DNA of 64,000 nt. Origin: Myxococcales bacterium 68-20 (lineage in GTDB: Bacteria > Myxococcota_A > Polyangia > Polyangiales > Polyangiaceae). Location of the stretch: positions 45,904-109,903 of the forward strand of contig MKVQ01000014.1 of NCBI GenBank assembly GCA_001899635.1. The letters run 5' to 3'. The notes beneath the pieces are model-generated. The model was not told where the DNA came from. It did not search any database and saw nothing but the letters and a program-made list of their open reading frames with translations. The position numbers were made by a program, and so were the translations under genes. This document shows positions 34,006-42,973 of the stretch, in pieces. Position 1 is the stretch's first letter. The number at the start of each line of letters is the position of its first letter.

Positions 34006-35420
34006 AGCGCGTCGTCATCGTCGGTGGAGGCATCACGGGGCTCGCGGCCGCTCATGCGCTCGAGAAGGGGCGGGAGCGCTGCGAGGTCCAGCTCGTCGAG
34101 GCCGGTCCACACCTCGGCGGCAACGTCCAGACGCTCCGCCACAACGGCTTCATCATCGACGCCGGCCCTGACTCCTGGGTGGCGGCGAAGCCTCACGCCA
34201 CGCGCCTCGCGCGCGCAGTCGGCCTCGGCGACGAGCTGATCGGCACCCGCCCGGACACGCGACGCGTCTACATCTTGTGGCAGCGGAGGCTCCATCCCAT
34301 GCCGGAGGGGCTCATCCTCGGCGTGCCGACGGAGGTCCGCTCGCTCGTCGACAGCGAGCTCCTCGGCTGGGACGCGAAGGTCCGTGCCGGTCTCGACCTC
34401 CTGGTCCCGCCGCGTCGGTGGAGCGACGACGACGAGGACGAGAGCATCGACTCGTTCGTGTCGCGCCGGCTCGGCAGCGATGTCGCCGCTCGCATCGCGG
34501 GGCCGCTCCTCGGCGGGATCTTCGCGGGCGATCCGGCCTCGCTCTCCGTGCGCGCCTGTGTCCCGCAGCTCGTCGCGGCCGAGCGCGATCATGGCTCGCT
34601 CGTCGTCGCGATGCGCGCGCTCAGGGCCGAGCGACGCTCTCAGGCCGCCTCCGGCGAGGGCGAGGCCTCGGCGTTCCTCTCGCTCAAACGCGGGGTGGGG
34701 GATCTCGTGCTCAACGTCGCCCACAAGCTACGCGACGCCGAGGTGTTCACGTCGCGCGCCGCCCGGAAGATCGACCGCCTCCCCGAGGGCGATCGCCGTG
34801 GCCGCTGGGTCGTGGAGACGAGCGCGGGCCCGCTTCACGCCGACGAGGTCGTCCTCGCGGTGCCGAGCCACGTCGCGGCGCCGCTCGTCCGTGATCTCGA
34901 TCCGGAGCTCTCCCTGATGTGCGGAGCGACGGACTACGCCTCTGCGGCGACGGTCTTCCTCGCGTACCGGAAGTTCGACGTCCGCCACCCGCTCGACGCC
35001 GTCGGCTTCCTCGTTCCGCGGACGGAGAATCGGCCGATCCTCGCGTGCTCGTTCGTCTCGAGCAAATGGGACCACCGCGCGCCTGCGGGACAGGTCCTCC
35101 TCCGCGTCTTCGTCGGCGGCGCGAACGACGAGCAGATGGTCCACCGCGACGACAAGGAGCTCGTGCGCATCGCGCGCGATCAGATGCTCGATCTCCTCGG
35201 CATCGATCGTCCGCCCATGTTCACGAAGGTGTTCCGCTTCATGCGCTCGAGCCCGCAGCCGCACGTCGGTCACCTGGCGCGCATGCGCCGCCTCCTCGCA
35301 CGCGTGGCTACGCATCACGGCCTCCACATCGGCGGCAACGGCTACATCGGTACGGGCATCCCCGACGCGATCCGCCAGGGCGAAGAGATCGCCGCGCGGA
35401 TCTCGCCGCGGGGCGACTGA
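34002..35420 (+). CDS. hemG: Protoporphyrinogen/coproporphyrinogen oxidase, HemY (FAD) type
   Basis: A 472-residue flavoprotein that oxidises the porphyrinogen to the porphyrin with oxygen as acceptor. The N-terminal FAD fold is VVIVGGGITGLAAAHAL, with GPHLGGNVQT and FIIDAGPDSW next. The C-terminal part has LLARVATHHGLHIGGNGYIG and TGIPDAIRQGEEIA, typical of this class. The order hemE-hemH-hemG places oxidation of protoporphyrinogen next to iron insertion. Overlaps hemH by four bases (ATGA). Whether the substrate is the proto- or copro-form cannot be decided from sequence alone; no coproheme decarboxylase is adjacent. Confidence 0.92.
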   Translation: MKRVVIVGGGITGLAAAHALEKGRERCEVQLVEAGPHLGGNVQTLRHNGFIIDAGPDSWVAAKPHATRLARAVGLGDELIGTRPDTRRVYILWQRRLHPMPEGLILGVPTEVRSLVDSELLGWDAKVRAGLDLLVPPRRWSDDDEDESIDSFVSRRLGSDVAARIAGPLLGGIFAGDPASLSVRACVPQLVAAERDHGSLVVAMRALRAERRSQAASGEGEASAFLSLKRGVGDLVLNVAHKLRDAEVFTSRAARKIDRLPEGDRRGRWVVETSAGPLHADEVVLAVPSHVAAPLVRDLDPELSLMCGATDYASAATVFLAYRKFDVRHPLDAVGFLVPRTENRPILACSFVSSKWDHRAPAGQVLLRVFVGGANDEQMVHRDDKELVRIARDQMLDLLGIDRPPMFTKVFRFMRSSPQPHVGHLARMRRLLARVATHHGLHIGGNGYIGTGIPDAIRQGEEIAARISPRGD

Positions 35421-35461
35421 CCGTAGCTACGAGTGGCTCGCCTCGAAGGGCGAAGCTCGAG

Positions 35462-35881
35462 TCAAAGCCGGCCGAAGGCGGCCTTCGTCGCGGGCTTCAT
35501 CCAATAGATGAGCAGAGGAATCGCCGCGACCGCTGTGCAGCTCGAGAGGCCGAGGCAGATCGCGATGAGACCCACCGTCCAGCCCCAGGGCTTGTAGGGG
35601 ACCAGCGCCGCGACCGCGAACAGGCCGGAGAAGGCGACCACGAGGAGCCCGAGGACGAGGACCGTCGTGCTCTCGGCGACGGTCGGATACCCCTCGACCG
35701 GCACGGCCGGAGTGAGGAACTGACAGAGCGCCAAGAAGGCGATGACGTAGAGGACGACCGTCGCCCCTGCGTAGACGCGGAACCACGTGATGATCGCGGG
35801 GCGCCCGCGTTCGGCCATCGGAGGCTCATAGCCGTAGCCGAACGGGCGCGCTTCGTGGTCCCCGGAGGGGGGCCGCCGCAT
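35462..35881 (-). CDS. Four-span membrane protein, unrecognised
   Basis: A 139-residue protein with about four hydrophobic spans (YAGATVVLYVIAFLALC; TVLVLGLLVVAFSGLFAVAA; WTVGLIAICLGLSSC; TAVAAIPLLIYW). The N-terminal 30 residues are polar; an internal ATG at 35818 is a possible shorter start. It starts three bases after the mutase gene on the same strand and is likely cotranscribed. No function can be named. Confidence 0.65.
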   Translation of the reverse strand: MRRPPSGDHEARPFGYGYEPPMAERGRPAIITWFRVYAGATVVLYVIAFLALCQFLTPAVPVEGYPTVAESTTVLVLGLLVVAFSGLFAVAALVPYKPWGWTVGLIAICLGLSSCTAVAAIPLLIYWMKPATKAAFGRL

Positions 35882-35884
35882 CGA

Positions 35885-37621
35885 TCAGAACTCGGCCGGG
35901 TCGGTGTGCGTCCCGAAGACCTCGCGGAGCACGTCGCAGATTTCCTGCTGCGTGCAGTACGCCTTCGCGGCCTCGATGATCGGCGGCATCAGGTTCGACT
36001 TGTCCTTCGCCGCCTGGCGCACGCTGTCGAGGCACGCCTTCACGCGATCGCCGTCGCGCTTCGCCTTCACGGCGTGGAGGTTCGCGACCTGCTTTTTCTG
36101 GACCTCCTCATCGATCTTGAGGAGCGGGATGTTCGTGGCGGCGGCGTCGTCGGGGTTCTCGTACTTGTTGACGCCGACCATGATGCGCTCGCCGGCCTCG
36201 AGCTGGCGCTGGAAGCGGTACGCGCTCGCGGCGATCTCGCGCTGGGGGTAGCCCTTCTCGATCGCCTCCACGATGCCGCCCATCTCGTCGATCCGCTTGA
36301 TGTACGCGACCGCCTCCTGCTCGAGTCGGTTCGTCAGCTCCTCGACGAAGTAGCTGCCGGCGAGCGGGTCGATCGTGTTCGCGACACCGCTCTCCTCCGC
36401 GATGATCTGCTGCGTGCGGAGCGCGATCGTGACGGACTCTTCGGTCGGCAACGCGTAGGTCTCGTCGAGCGAGTTCGTGTGGAGCGACTGCGTCCCGCCG
36501 AGCACACCCGCGAGCGCCTGCAGCGCGACGCGGACGACGTTGTTATACGGCTGCTGGGCGGTGAGGGAGACGCCCGCCGTCTGCGCGTGCGTCCGGAGCT
36601 TCATGCTCTCGGCCTTCTTCGCGCCGAAGCGCTCCTTCATCAGGCGCGCCCAGAGCCGGCGGCCTGCGCGGAACTTGGCGATCTCCTCGAAGAAGTCGTT
36701 GTGGACGTCCCAGAAGAAGGAGAGGCGCGGGGCGAAGTCGTCGACGTCGAGGCCGCGCTCGAGGCACGACTCGACGTAGCCGATGCCGTCCGCGATCGTG
36801 AAGGCGAGCTCCTGGGCCGCCGTCGCTCCGGCTTCGCGGATGTGATAGCCGCTGATCGAGACGGTGTTCCAGCGCGGCACCTCCTTCGAGCAGAACTCGA
36901 TCATGTCCGTGACGATGCGCATCGCCGGACGGGGAGGAACGAGCCACGCGTGCTGTGCGATGAACTCCTTCAGGCAGTCGTTCTGCACCGTGCCGCCGAT
37001 CTTCGTGCGCGGGATCCCGCGAACGTCGGCGAGCGCGATGTAGAAGGCGAGGAGGACGATCGCCGGACCGTTGATCGTCATCGACGTCGTCACTTCGTCG
37101 AGCGGGATGTCCTGGAAGAGGACCTCCATGTCGCGGAGCGTGTCGACGGCGACGCCGCACATGCCGACCTCGCCGAGTGAGCGCGGCGAGTCGGAGTCGT
37201 ACCCCATGAGGGTGGGGAAATCGAAGGCGGTCGAGAGGCCGGTCTGGCCCTGGGCGAGGAGGTACTTGAAGCGCTCGTTCGTCTGCTCCGGCGTTCCGAA
37301 GCCCGCGAACATGCGCATCGTCCAGAGACGGCTCCGGTACATCGTCGGCTGCACGCCGCGCGTGAAGGGGTACTCGCCCGGGAGGCCGAGGTCCTTCATG
37401 TAGTCGAGCTTCACGTCGACCGGGGTGAGCACATCCGGAACGTCCAGGTCGCCCCAGGTCGAGAAGCGAGCCTTGCGCTCGGGCATCTTCGCGACGCTCT
37501 TCTTCATGGCGCCTTCGCGCCAGGCCTGCGTCGCCGCGCGCAGCGCAGCCAGGTCGCCGGGGACGTCGCCCTCGGCCGTGAACCCGTTGTTTTCCGCAGG
37601 AGTGAGCGCTTTCTGAGCCAT
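35885..37621 (-). CDS. Methylmalonyl-CoA mutase-type large subunit without B12 domain
   Basis: A 578-residue acyl-CoA mutase large chain. [68 protein letters not shown] and [20 protein letters not shown] form the substrate barrel. The cobalamin-binding DxHxxG domain of full-length mutases is missing, so a separate small subunit is required, as in split mutases; none is in the window. Conserved residues around the acyl-CoA site look like methylmalonyl- rather than isobutyryl-type, but this needs alignment. It works in propionate and methylmalonyl metabolism. A small membrane protein gene follows by three bases. Confidence 0.88.
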   Translation of the reverse strand: MAQKALTPAENNGFTAEGDVPGDLAALRAATQAWREGAMKKSVAKMPERKARFSTWGDLDVPDVLTPVDVKLDYMKDLGLPGEYPFTRGVQPTMYRSRLWTMRMFAGFGTPEQTNERFKYLLAQGQTGLSTAFDFPTLMGYDSDSPRSLGEVGMCGVAVDTLRDMEVLFQDIPLDEVTTSMTINGPAIVLLAFYIALADVRGIPRTKIGGTVQNDCLKEFIAQHAWLVPPRPAMRIVTDMIEFCSKEVPRWNTVSISGYHIREAGATAAQELAFTIADGIGYVESCLERGLDVDDFAPRLSFFWDVHNDFFEEIAKFRAGRRLWARLMKERFGAKKAESMKLRTHAQTAGVSLTAQQPYNNVVRVALQALAGVLGGTQSLHTNSLDETYALPTEESVTIALRTQQIIAEESGVANTIDPLAGSYFVEELTNRLEQEAVAYIKRIDEMGGIVEAIEKGYPQREIAASAYRFQRQLEAGERIMVGVNKYENPDDAAATNIPLLKIDEEVQKKQVANLHAVKAKRDGDRVKACLDSVRQAAKDKSNLMPPIIEAAKAYCTQQEICDVLREVFGTHTDPAEF

Positions 37622-37744
37622 GGTCGAACTCTAGTCCCGACACGTTTTCACTGCCAGCGTGGCTGACGTCGCGCGGCGATCTTCGGCGCGCCGCGCCGCG
37701 TCGCATCCCAGCCTTGAGACGCTGCATCTCGGTACGACCGGTGA

Positions 37745-38092
37745 GCTCGACCAGGAAGACGCCGAACGCGCGCTGCCGCGCGGCCATCGCGCGAGCAATC
37801 GCTCGACGCGCTCGACGGCGCGCGCTGGGCCGCACGCGTCGACGAGCATCGAGCCGCTCGTCGAGCATGGCGTGCGCGTGTCGAACGACGACGTGCGCAA
37901 GACCTGGTTCTCGGATGGAGCATCGGTCGCTCACGCCTCGCGGCGGTGCCGGGATACTCGAATCACCAGAGCGGCTCGGCGCTCGACCTGAACACGAGCG
38001 CTCGCGGCGTCTACAGCTGGCTCGCGAAGCACGGCAAGGCATACGGCTTCCGTCGCACCGTACCTTCCGAGAAGTGGCACTGGGAGCGCTGA
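37745..38092 (+). pseudogene. Decayed M15 (VanY-type) peptidase fragment
   Basis: The frame ending at TGA 38090-38092 encodes LAAVPGYSNHQSGSALDLNT, then GVYSWLAKHGKAYGFRRTVP and SEKWHWER. The zinc motifs SxHxxGxAxD and the final WHWE of D-Ala-D-Ala carboxypeptidases/L,D-peptidases are intact. Upstream in the same frame there are only about 50 Arg/Ala-rich codons after a stop at 37742, with no signal peptide, no typical N-terminal domain and no good start. It is most likely a 5'-deleted or frameshifted remnant. Confidence 0.6.
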
Positions 38093-38168
38093 ACCGCGCG
38101 ACCACGCGCGCCGAGGGGCTGGCGCGCGTGCGAGTGTGTCGGCGTGAACGCTGGCGCCGAGCGCGCCG

Positions 38169-38834
38169 TCAGGCGGCTTCGACCTTCTTCTCGTCGCCCT
38201 TCTCGTCCTTGTTGCCGCGCGCCCTCCACCACTCGACGACCATCGGCATCACCGAGAGGATGACGATGCCGATGACGATGAGCTCGAAGCGCTCCTTCAC
38301 GAAGGGCACCTGACCGAGCAGCCATCCCGATCCCATCATGAGGATGACCCAGGCGACGGCGCCGACGACGTTGTAGACGATGAACCGCTTGTAGTTCATC
38401 GCGCCGGCGCCGGCGACGAACGGGGCGAAGGTGCGGACGATCGGGACGAAGCGGGCGAGGATGATCGTCTTGCCGCCGTACTTCTCGAAGAACTTGTGCG
38501 TCTTCTCGAGGTGCTTCTTGTTGAAGAAGCGCGACTTCTCGCCCTTCATCACGCGCGGGCCGATCGCCTTGCCGATGTGGTAGTTCAGCGTGTCGCCGAC
38601 GATGGCGGCCACGATGAGGCCCACTGCCAGAAGGAGCGGGTCCAAGTAGCCGCGCGATGCGACGGCGCCGGCGGCGAACAGGAGCGAGTCGCCCGGCAAG
38701 AAGGGCATGATGACGAGCCCGGTCTCGACGAACACGATCGCGAATAGGATCGCGTAGGTCGTGTTGCCGTGATCGATCGTGAACTGATCGAGGTTCTTCG
38801 TGAGGCTGCGGAAGATCTCCAGAAGCTCGTGCAT
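38169..38834 (-). CDS. DedA/VTT-family membrane protein
   Basis: A 221-residue DedA protein, probably five or six spans. Hallmarks are FVETGLVIMPFLPGDSLLFA, GDTLNYHIGKAIG and YGGKTIILARFVPIVRTFAP with FVAGAGAM. Members are implicated in lipid-carrier (undecaprenyl phosphate) or phospholipid translocation and proton-linked envelope homeostasis; which applies here is unknown. The C-terminus is Lys/Glu-rich and cytosolic. It stands alone in orientation, following the M15 remnant. Confidence 0.92.
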   Translation of the reverse strand: MHELLEIFRSLTKNLDQFTIDHGNTTYAILFAIVFVETGLVIMPFLPGDSLLFAAGAVASRGYLDPLLLAVGLIVAAIVGDTLNYHIGKAIGPRVMKGEKSRFFNKKHLEKTHKFFEKYGGKTIILARFVPIVRTFAPFVAGAGAMNYKRFIVYNVVGAVAWVILMMGSGWLLGQVPFVKERFELIVIGIVILSVMPMVVEWWRARGNKDEKGDEKKVEAA

Positions 38835-39188
38835 CGCGGGCGAAACGTGTAGACCGCCTCACCGCGTCCGTCGAGCGGAAGATCGGCCCGACCGTCCGGA
38901 GGGGGCGTAGAGCTCCGCAGCACCGCTCGCGGTCTGCCCTCGTAGGCGTGCCCGTGCCCGAACGGCGCAGCAAAAAACGACGGGCAGATCCAACGCCTGG
39001 CACCGTTTCGGCGGAGGCAGCGCGGTTTGCGCTCGAGTCACGCTGCCGAAGAAACGGCGGTGCTGTTCCCGTGCTCGCGCGGCGCGCGAAGTCGTTCTGC
39101 GTCAGCGCCTCCGCCGGGCACAGGCGGATCGCGGACCCAAGAACCCAAGACGGGAGGGGAGCGCGATGGCGCGCTCCCGCTTCGCGGG
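38835..39188. other. Intergenic region with a strong hairpin
   Basis: A gap of 354 bases without a convincing gene. It holds the region upstream of DedA. At its far end, just after the phosphatase stop, is a perfect 9-bp hairpin described separately. Confidence 0.4.
39157..39178 (-). terminator. Hairpin following the PP2C gene
   Basis: GGGAGCGCG, loop ATGG, CGCGCTCCC: a perfect 9-bp GC-rich stem 11 bases beyond the minus-strand phosphatase stop. The downstream side lacks a clear T-run, so it is a probable but not classical terminator. Confidence 0.45.
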
Positions 39189-40064
39189 CTACTTGCTGCG
39201 GACGCCGCCGGGGCCGGGGGACGTGGTCTCGTCGGCCGGATCGGTGGTCGCTTCGCGCTTCGCGCGTGCGGCCGGGCTCTCTTCCGTCGGCGCGTCGAGG
39301 TGATCCTCGATCTTGATGAGCACCGCCGTGACGTTGTCCTCGCCGCCGTGCTCGTTCGCGCGGGCGATGAGCTTCGTGCAAGCGTCGCGGATGTCGGGGT
39401 TCTGGACGACGATCTTCTGGATCTCGTCGTCCGTCACCATGCCCGAAAGGCCGTCGGAGCAGAGGACGTAGACGTCGCCGGGCGTCGGCTCGTCGTGCTG
39501 GAGGTCGACGACGACCTGATCCTGCATTCCGAGAGCGCGGGTGATGACGTTCTTCGGGAGCTCGCTGCGCTGCTCTTCCGTGAGGTCGGGCATCGCGAGC
39601 AGGTAATCGTTGATGAGCGAGTGATCGCGCGTGAGCAGCTGGATCTGGCCGCCGCGGACGCGGTAGCAGCGCGAGTCACCGACGTGGCCGATGTACATTC
39701 GGCCCTTGCGGGGGCTGAACATCGCGCCGACGACGGTCGTGCCCATCCCGTGGTACTCGCGCGAGCGCGTGCTTCGCTCGAAGATCTGCCGGTTGGCGAC
39801 GCGGATACCGGTGAGCAGCCGGTTCTCCTCCTCCGACAGGTTCGTGTCGAAGTGGAACGGCCAAGTCACGTCGTCGTTGGCCGTGGACTTGAAGAACTCA
39901 CTGATCGTCTCGGTCGCGAGCTTCGAGGCGACGTCACCTGCGCGGTGGCCACCCATGCCGTCGGCGACGACGAACAGATCGTATTCCTTGAGGACGACGT
40001 AGGAGTCCTCGTTGTGCTCACGCTGGAGCCCTACGTCGCTTGCCCCCGCTGCGATAGCCCTCAT
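39189..40064 (-). CDS. PP2C-family Ser/Thr protein phosphatase
   Basis: A 291-residue metal-dependent phosphatase. Motifs in order: SDVGLQREHNEDSY, FVVADGMGGHRAGDVAS, GMGTTVVGAMF, MYIGHVGDSRCYRVRGGQ, TRDHSLINDYL, VYVLCSDGLSGMVTDDEI and GGEDNVTAVLI. The aspartates that hold two manganese or magnesium ions are all present. The last 30 residues are a charged tail. A TTG precedes the ATG chosen here (40064). It reverses phosphorylation by Hanks-type kinases such as the one at 7.5-9 kb; no kinase gene is next to it. Confidence 0.94.
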   Translation of the reverse strand: MRAIAAGASDVGLQREHNEDSYVVLKEYDLFVVADGMGGHRAGDVASKLATETISEFFKSTANDDVTWPFHFDTNLSEEENRLLTGIRVANRQIFERSTRSREYHGMGTTVVGAMFSPRKGRMYIGHVGDSRCYRVRGGQIQLLTRDHSLINDYLLAMPDLTEEQRSELPKNVITRALGMQDQVVVDLQHDEPTPGDVYVLCSDGLSGMVTDDEIQKIVVQNPDIRDACTKLIARANEHGGEDNVTAVLIKIEDHLDAPTEESPAARAKREATTDPADETTSPGPGGVRSK

Positions 40065-40191
40065 CAAGCAGACGACTCCGCGTGTGAACCTGGGGCGTTC
40101 CCCAACCCTCGAGGCAGTTCCCGGTGGATGGTGCCTGTCGGTCGACTCACCCTACTGAGGCTCGCCGGTAAGCTCGTGGGTGTCAAGGAGG

Positions 40192-40749
40192 TCATACCTC
40201 CATGATGTCCTTTTCTTTTTGACCGATGATCTGGTCGACGGTCTTCACCGAGTCGGCCACTGTCTCTTCGGTCTTCTTCTTCGCGCGGTCAACGTCATCC
40301 GCGCTGGCCTCTCCGCCCTCGTCCAGCTCGGTGAGCATGTCGAGGGCTTCGTGGCGTGCCTTGCGGATGGTGACCTTGCACTCCTCGCCGTACTTACGGG
40401 CGATCTTCACGAACTCCTTGCGCCGCTCTTCCGTGAGCGGGGGGAGCGGGATGCGGATGAGATCGCCGTCCGTCTGCGGGTTCAGGCCGAGGTCGCTCTC
40501 GCGAAGGGCCTTCTCGACGGCCTTCACCACGGTCTTGTCCCAGGGCTTCACCGTGAGGAGGCGCGGCTCGGGCACGTTGATGTGCGCCATCTGCGCGAGC
40601 GGCGTGATCGCCCCGTAGTAGTCGACCTTGATGTTGTCGAGCAGGTTCGGGTTCGCTCGGCCGGCGCGGAGCTTCGCGAGATCCCGCCTCAGCGCGTCGT
40701 GGGCCTTGGCGATCGAGGTGAGCAACTCTTTGTGAATATCGTCGAGCAT
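40192..40749 (-). CDS. frr: Ribosome recycling factor
   Basis: A 185-residue cytoplasmic protein that, with EF-G, splits the 70S complex after termination. Typical features are LRAGRANPNLLDNIKVDYYG, PEPRLLTVKPWDK, NPQTDGDLIRIPLPPLTEER and the C-terminal helix KVTIRKARHEALDMLTELDE. AGGAAG precedes the ATG. Often frr follows pyrH, but pyrH and tsf are not in this window. Confidence 0.97.
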   Translation of the reverse strand: MLDDIHKELLTSIAKAHDALRRDLAKLRAGRANPNLLDNIKVDYYGAITPLAQMAHINVPEPRLLTVKPWDKTVVKAVEKALRESDLGLNPQTDGDLIRIPLPPLTEERRKEFVKIARKYGEECKVTIRKARHEALDMLTELDEGGEASADDVDRAKKKTEETVADSVKTVDQIIGQKEKDIMEV

Positions 40750-41046
40750 CGGCCGGGCTTCCTTGGGGTCGAGCGGCGCTCCCCAGCAGGAGCGGCTGGC
40801 ACCTTAGCCCGAGGAGCGGGCGGACAGGAAGAGGCGCCTGGCCGAATACGGACGGCGGGCCCGGCCGCCCGCTCGGGCGACCGCGTTTTTTCCGAGCGTG
40901 AGAGCGGGCGCGGCGGCCGCGCCGACCGATCGTTTCGAGCCGGGAAACGCAGGAGCGGAGCCTCGGACTACGGCGCAGCGGTGCAGGGATCCCGGCAAAG
41001 GCGAGTAGGCGGCTCGGATGACGGCGGATGATGCTAGAAAGCCAGC

Positions 41047-42810
41047 GTGAAGTGGGAGAGGTGGCACGCCGTCGCCGCGGCTGCGGCGCTCGTCGCGGTC
41101 GGGTTCGTCGGGTTCGCGAAGTGCGGCGGCTCCTCGCCCCAGACGGACGTGGGCAGCACTGTCGCGGAGCCACCGGCACGGGCGCCCGACGACCTCCTGG
41201 CCGACATCTACGTGTCGTCGCCGAACGCGTCGTGGTCCCGCCTCCAACGCGGAGTGGGGGGCGCGATGGGGATCCTGCCGTCGACGCTCCCGGGGGTGCT
41301 CGTCGCGCTGACGGATCTCGACGTCCGGTTCGTGGACGAGCTCGACGGGACCGCGCCGATGTACGGCGTCGTTGCGGGCGATCCCGCGAATCCGGGCGTC
41401 GCGCTCGCGATGAAGCTCGTCGATGGGCGTCGCGCGCGCGTGGCGCTCGCCGACGGCGACACCTCGCGCTTCACCGCGAAGGAAGCGCCGGGGATGACGC
41501 TGCTCGTCCCGAACGGCGGCGCCTCTGCGGGGAGCTGGGGCGCGAGCTCCAAGTTCGAGCTGGCCATCACGCAGAACGGCTACCTCCTCGTCGCGCGCCA
41601 GGCGGCCGATCTCGCGCGCCTCGGTCCCTACGTCACGCGCACCCTCCCGGCCCGGCCGTCGTCGACGGACGCCGCAGTCGCGATCGAGATCCCAAAGTCC
41701 GCGCTCCGGACCGTCGTCAAGCCGAAGCTCGAGTCGCTCTGGAGCGACGGCAAGTCGTTCCTCCTCACGCAGGACGAGCGGATGCGTGCGGAGCGCGGGC
41801 GTGCGCCGGACTTCGGCGATCCGGCGGCGATCGTGGCGGCGCTCGACTCGATGCTCGGACGCCGGGTCGCCATTCTCGGCGACCTCGAGAAGCTGCGCGT
41901 CGAGCTCGAGATCACCGAGGACGCCGCGGTGTTCACCGCCATGCTCACGCCTCTCGCTTCCGGAGAAGCAGGGCCGGCGCGGCGCTGGGTCGACGGGATG
42001 AAGGTCGGCGACGCGGCGCCGGTCCTCGCGCTGCCCTCCGTCTCTGCGCTGGCGCTGTCGATGCGCGACAGCGAGCCCGACCGTGACGAGCAGGCGAAGG
42101 AGCTCGAGAAGACGCTCACGACGTCGCTCGGTTCCCGCCTCAAGGACCCGGCCAAGCTCCACGACGTGATCGAGGCGATGACGAAGGCGCGCGACGAGTC
42201 GGTCGCATTCGCGGTCGGTCTCGACGATCCCGCTGGGCTCCTCGTCCATTCTCCCGTTCGCGACGCTGCTTCCGCGGACACGGCGATCCGTGGCGCGTTC
42301 GATCTGACGAAGGTCGAGCCGTTCAAGGAGCTCCTTCGCGTTCGCGACGTGACCTCCTCGAGCGAGGAGCTCCCCGGGCTCGGCAAGATCGCCGTCGCGA
42401 TGGTCGCCCGCGAGCCGAAGGACGCGAAGCGGGGCCCCGGCCGCGCGCAGCCGCGCGCCGAAGCGACGGCGCGGGCGGCCGCGAGCCGCGCCGGCGTCGC
42501 GTGGACGACCGATCGAGGCACCCTCGTGCTCGGCGCAGGAGCGGAGCCGCTCGTGACGCTCAAGATGGCCGCGAAGTCCGAGCGCGTGCTCGCCGACGAG
42601 CCGTCGCTGAAGCGATTCGCTGCCGCCATCGGCAACGACGCGACCACCGTGATCGTCGGGCAGCCGCTCCGACTCGATCCGAAGCGCGCGAACCTGCCGA
42701 CCGCGCCGCTCGGGATCGCCGTCGGCCGGAAGGGAGGCGACGCGTTCGTGCGTGTCGACATCTCCGACGCGCTGCTTCGCGAGGCAGCGCGCTGGCAGAT
42801 GGGGTTCTGA
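41047..42810 (+). CDS. Exported or anchored protein of unknown function (DUF3352-like pattern)
   Basis: A 587-residue protein with an N-terminal hydrophobic stretch (WHAVAAAAALVAVGFVGFAK) followed by Cys. Two halves of alternating strands and helices are visible: YVSSPNASWSRLQRGVGGAM, ITQNGYLLVARQAADLARL, then in the second half VEPFKELLRVRDV, AWTTDRGTLVLGAGAEPLV and NDATTVIVGQPLRL. The duplication resembles proteins in which an internally repeated domain checks residuals (DUF3352-like), but I cannot be sure. GTG start. No partner genes. Confidence 0.5.
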   Translation: MKWERWHAVAAAAALVAVGFVGFAKCGGSSPQTDVGSTVAEPPARAPDDLLADIYVSSPNASWSRLQRGVGGAMGILPSTLPGVLVALTDLDVRFVDELDGTAPMYGVVAGDPANPGVALAMKLVDGRRARVALADGDTSRFTAKEAPGMTLLVPNGGASAGSWGASSKFELAITQNGYLLVARQAADLARLGPYVTRTLPARPSSTDAAVAIEIPKSALRTVVKPKLESLWSDGKSFLLTQDERMRAERGRAPDFGDPAAIVAALDSMLGRRVAILGDLEKLRVELEITEDAAVFTAMLTPLASGEAGPARRWVDGMKVGDAAPVLALPSVSALALSMRDSEPDRDEQAKELEKTLTTSLGSRLKDPAKLHDVIEAMTKARDESVAFAVGLDDPAGLLVHSPVRDAASADTAIRGAFDLTKVEPFKELLRVRDVTSSSEELPGLGKIAVAMVAREPKDAKRGPGRAQPRAEATARAAASRAGVAWTTDRGTLVLGAGAEPLVTLKMAAKSERVLADEPSLKRFAAAIGNDATTVIVGQPLRLDPKRANLPTAPLGIAVGRKGGDAFVRVDISDALLREAARWQMGF

Positions 42811-42973
42811 GACTCAGCCGGCTCGCCCGCGACCCGACCACGCTCGCCGGCGACGAGCACGACGCCGCGTGTCGCGAGCGACGCCCGAACGCCGCCTCGC
42901 CAAGACAGCCGTGTACCTTTGGACCGGTGACGGCTCGAGTCGCGCTCACTTCTCGGCCGAATCACGGTGGACC

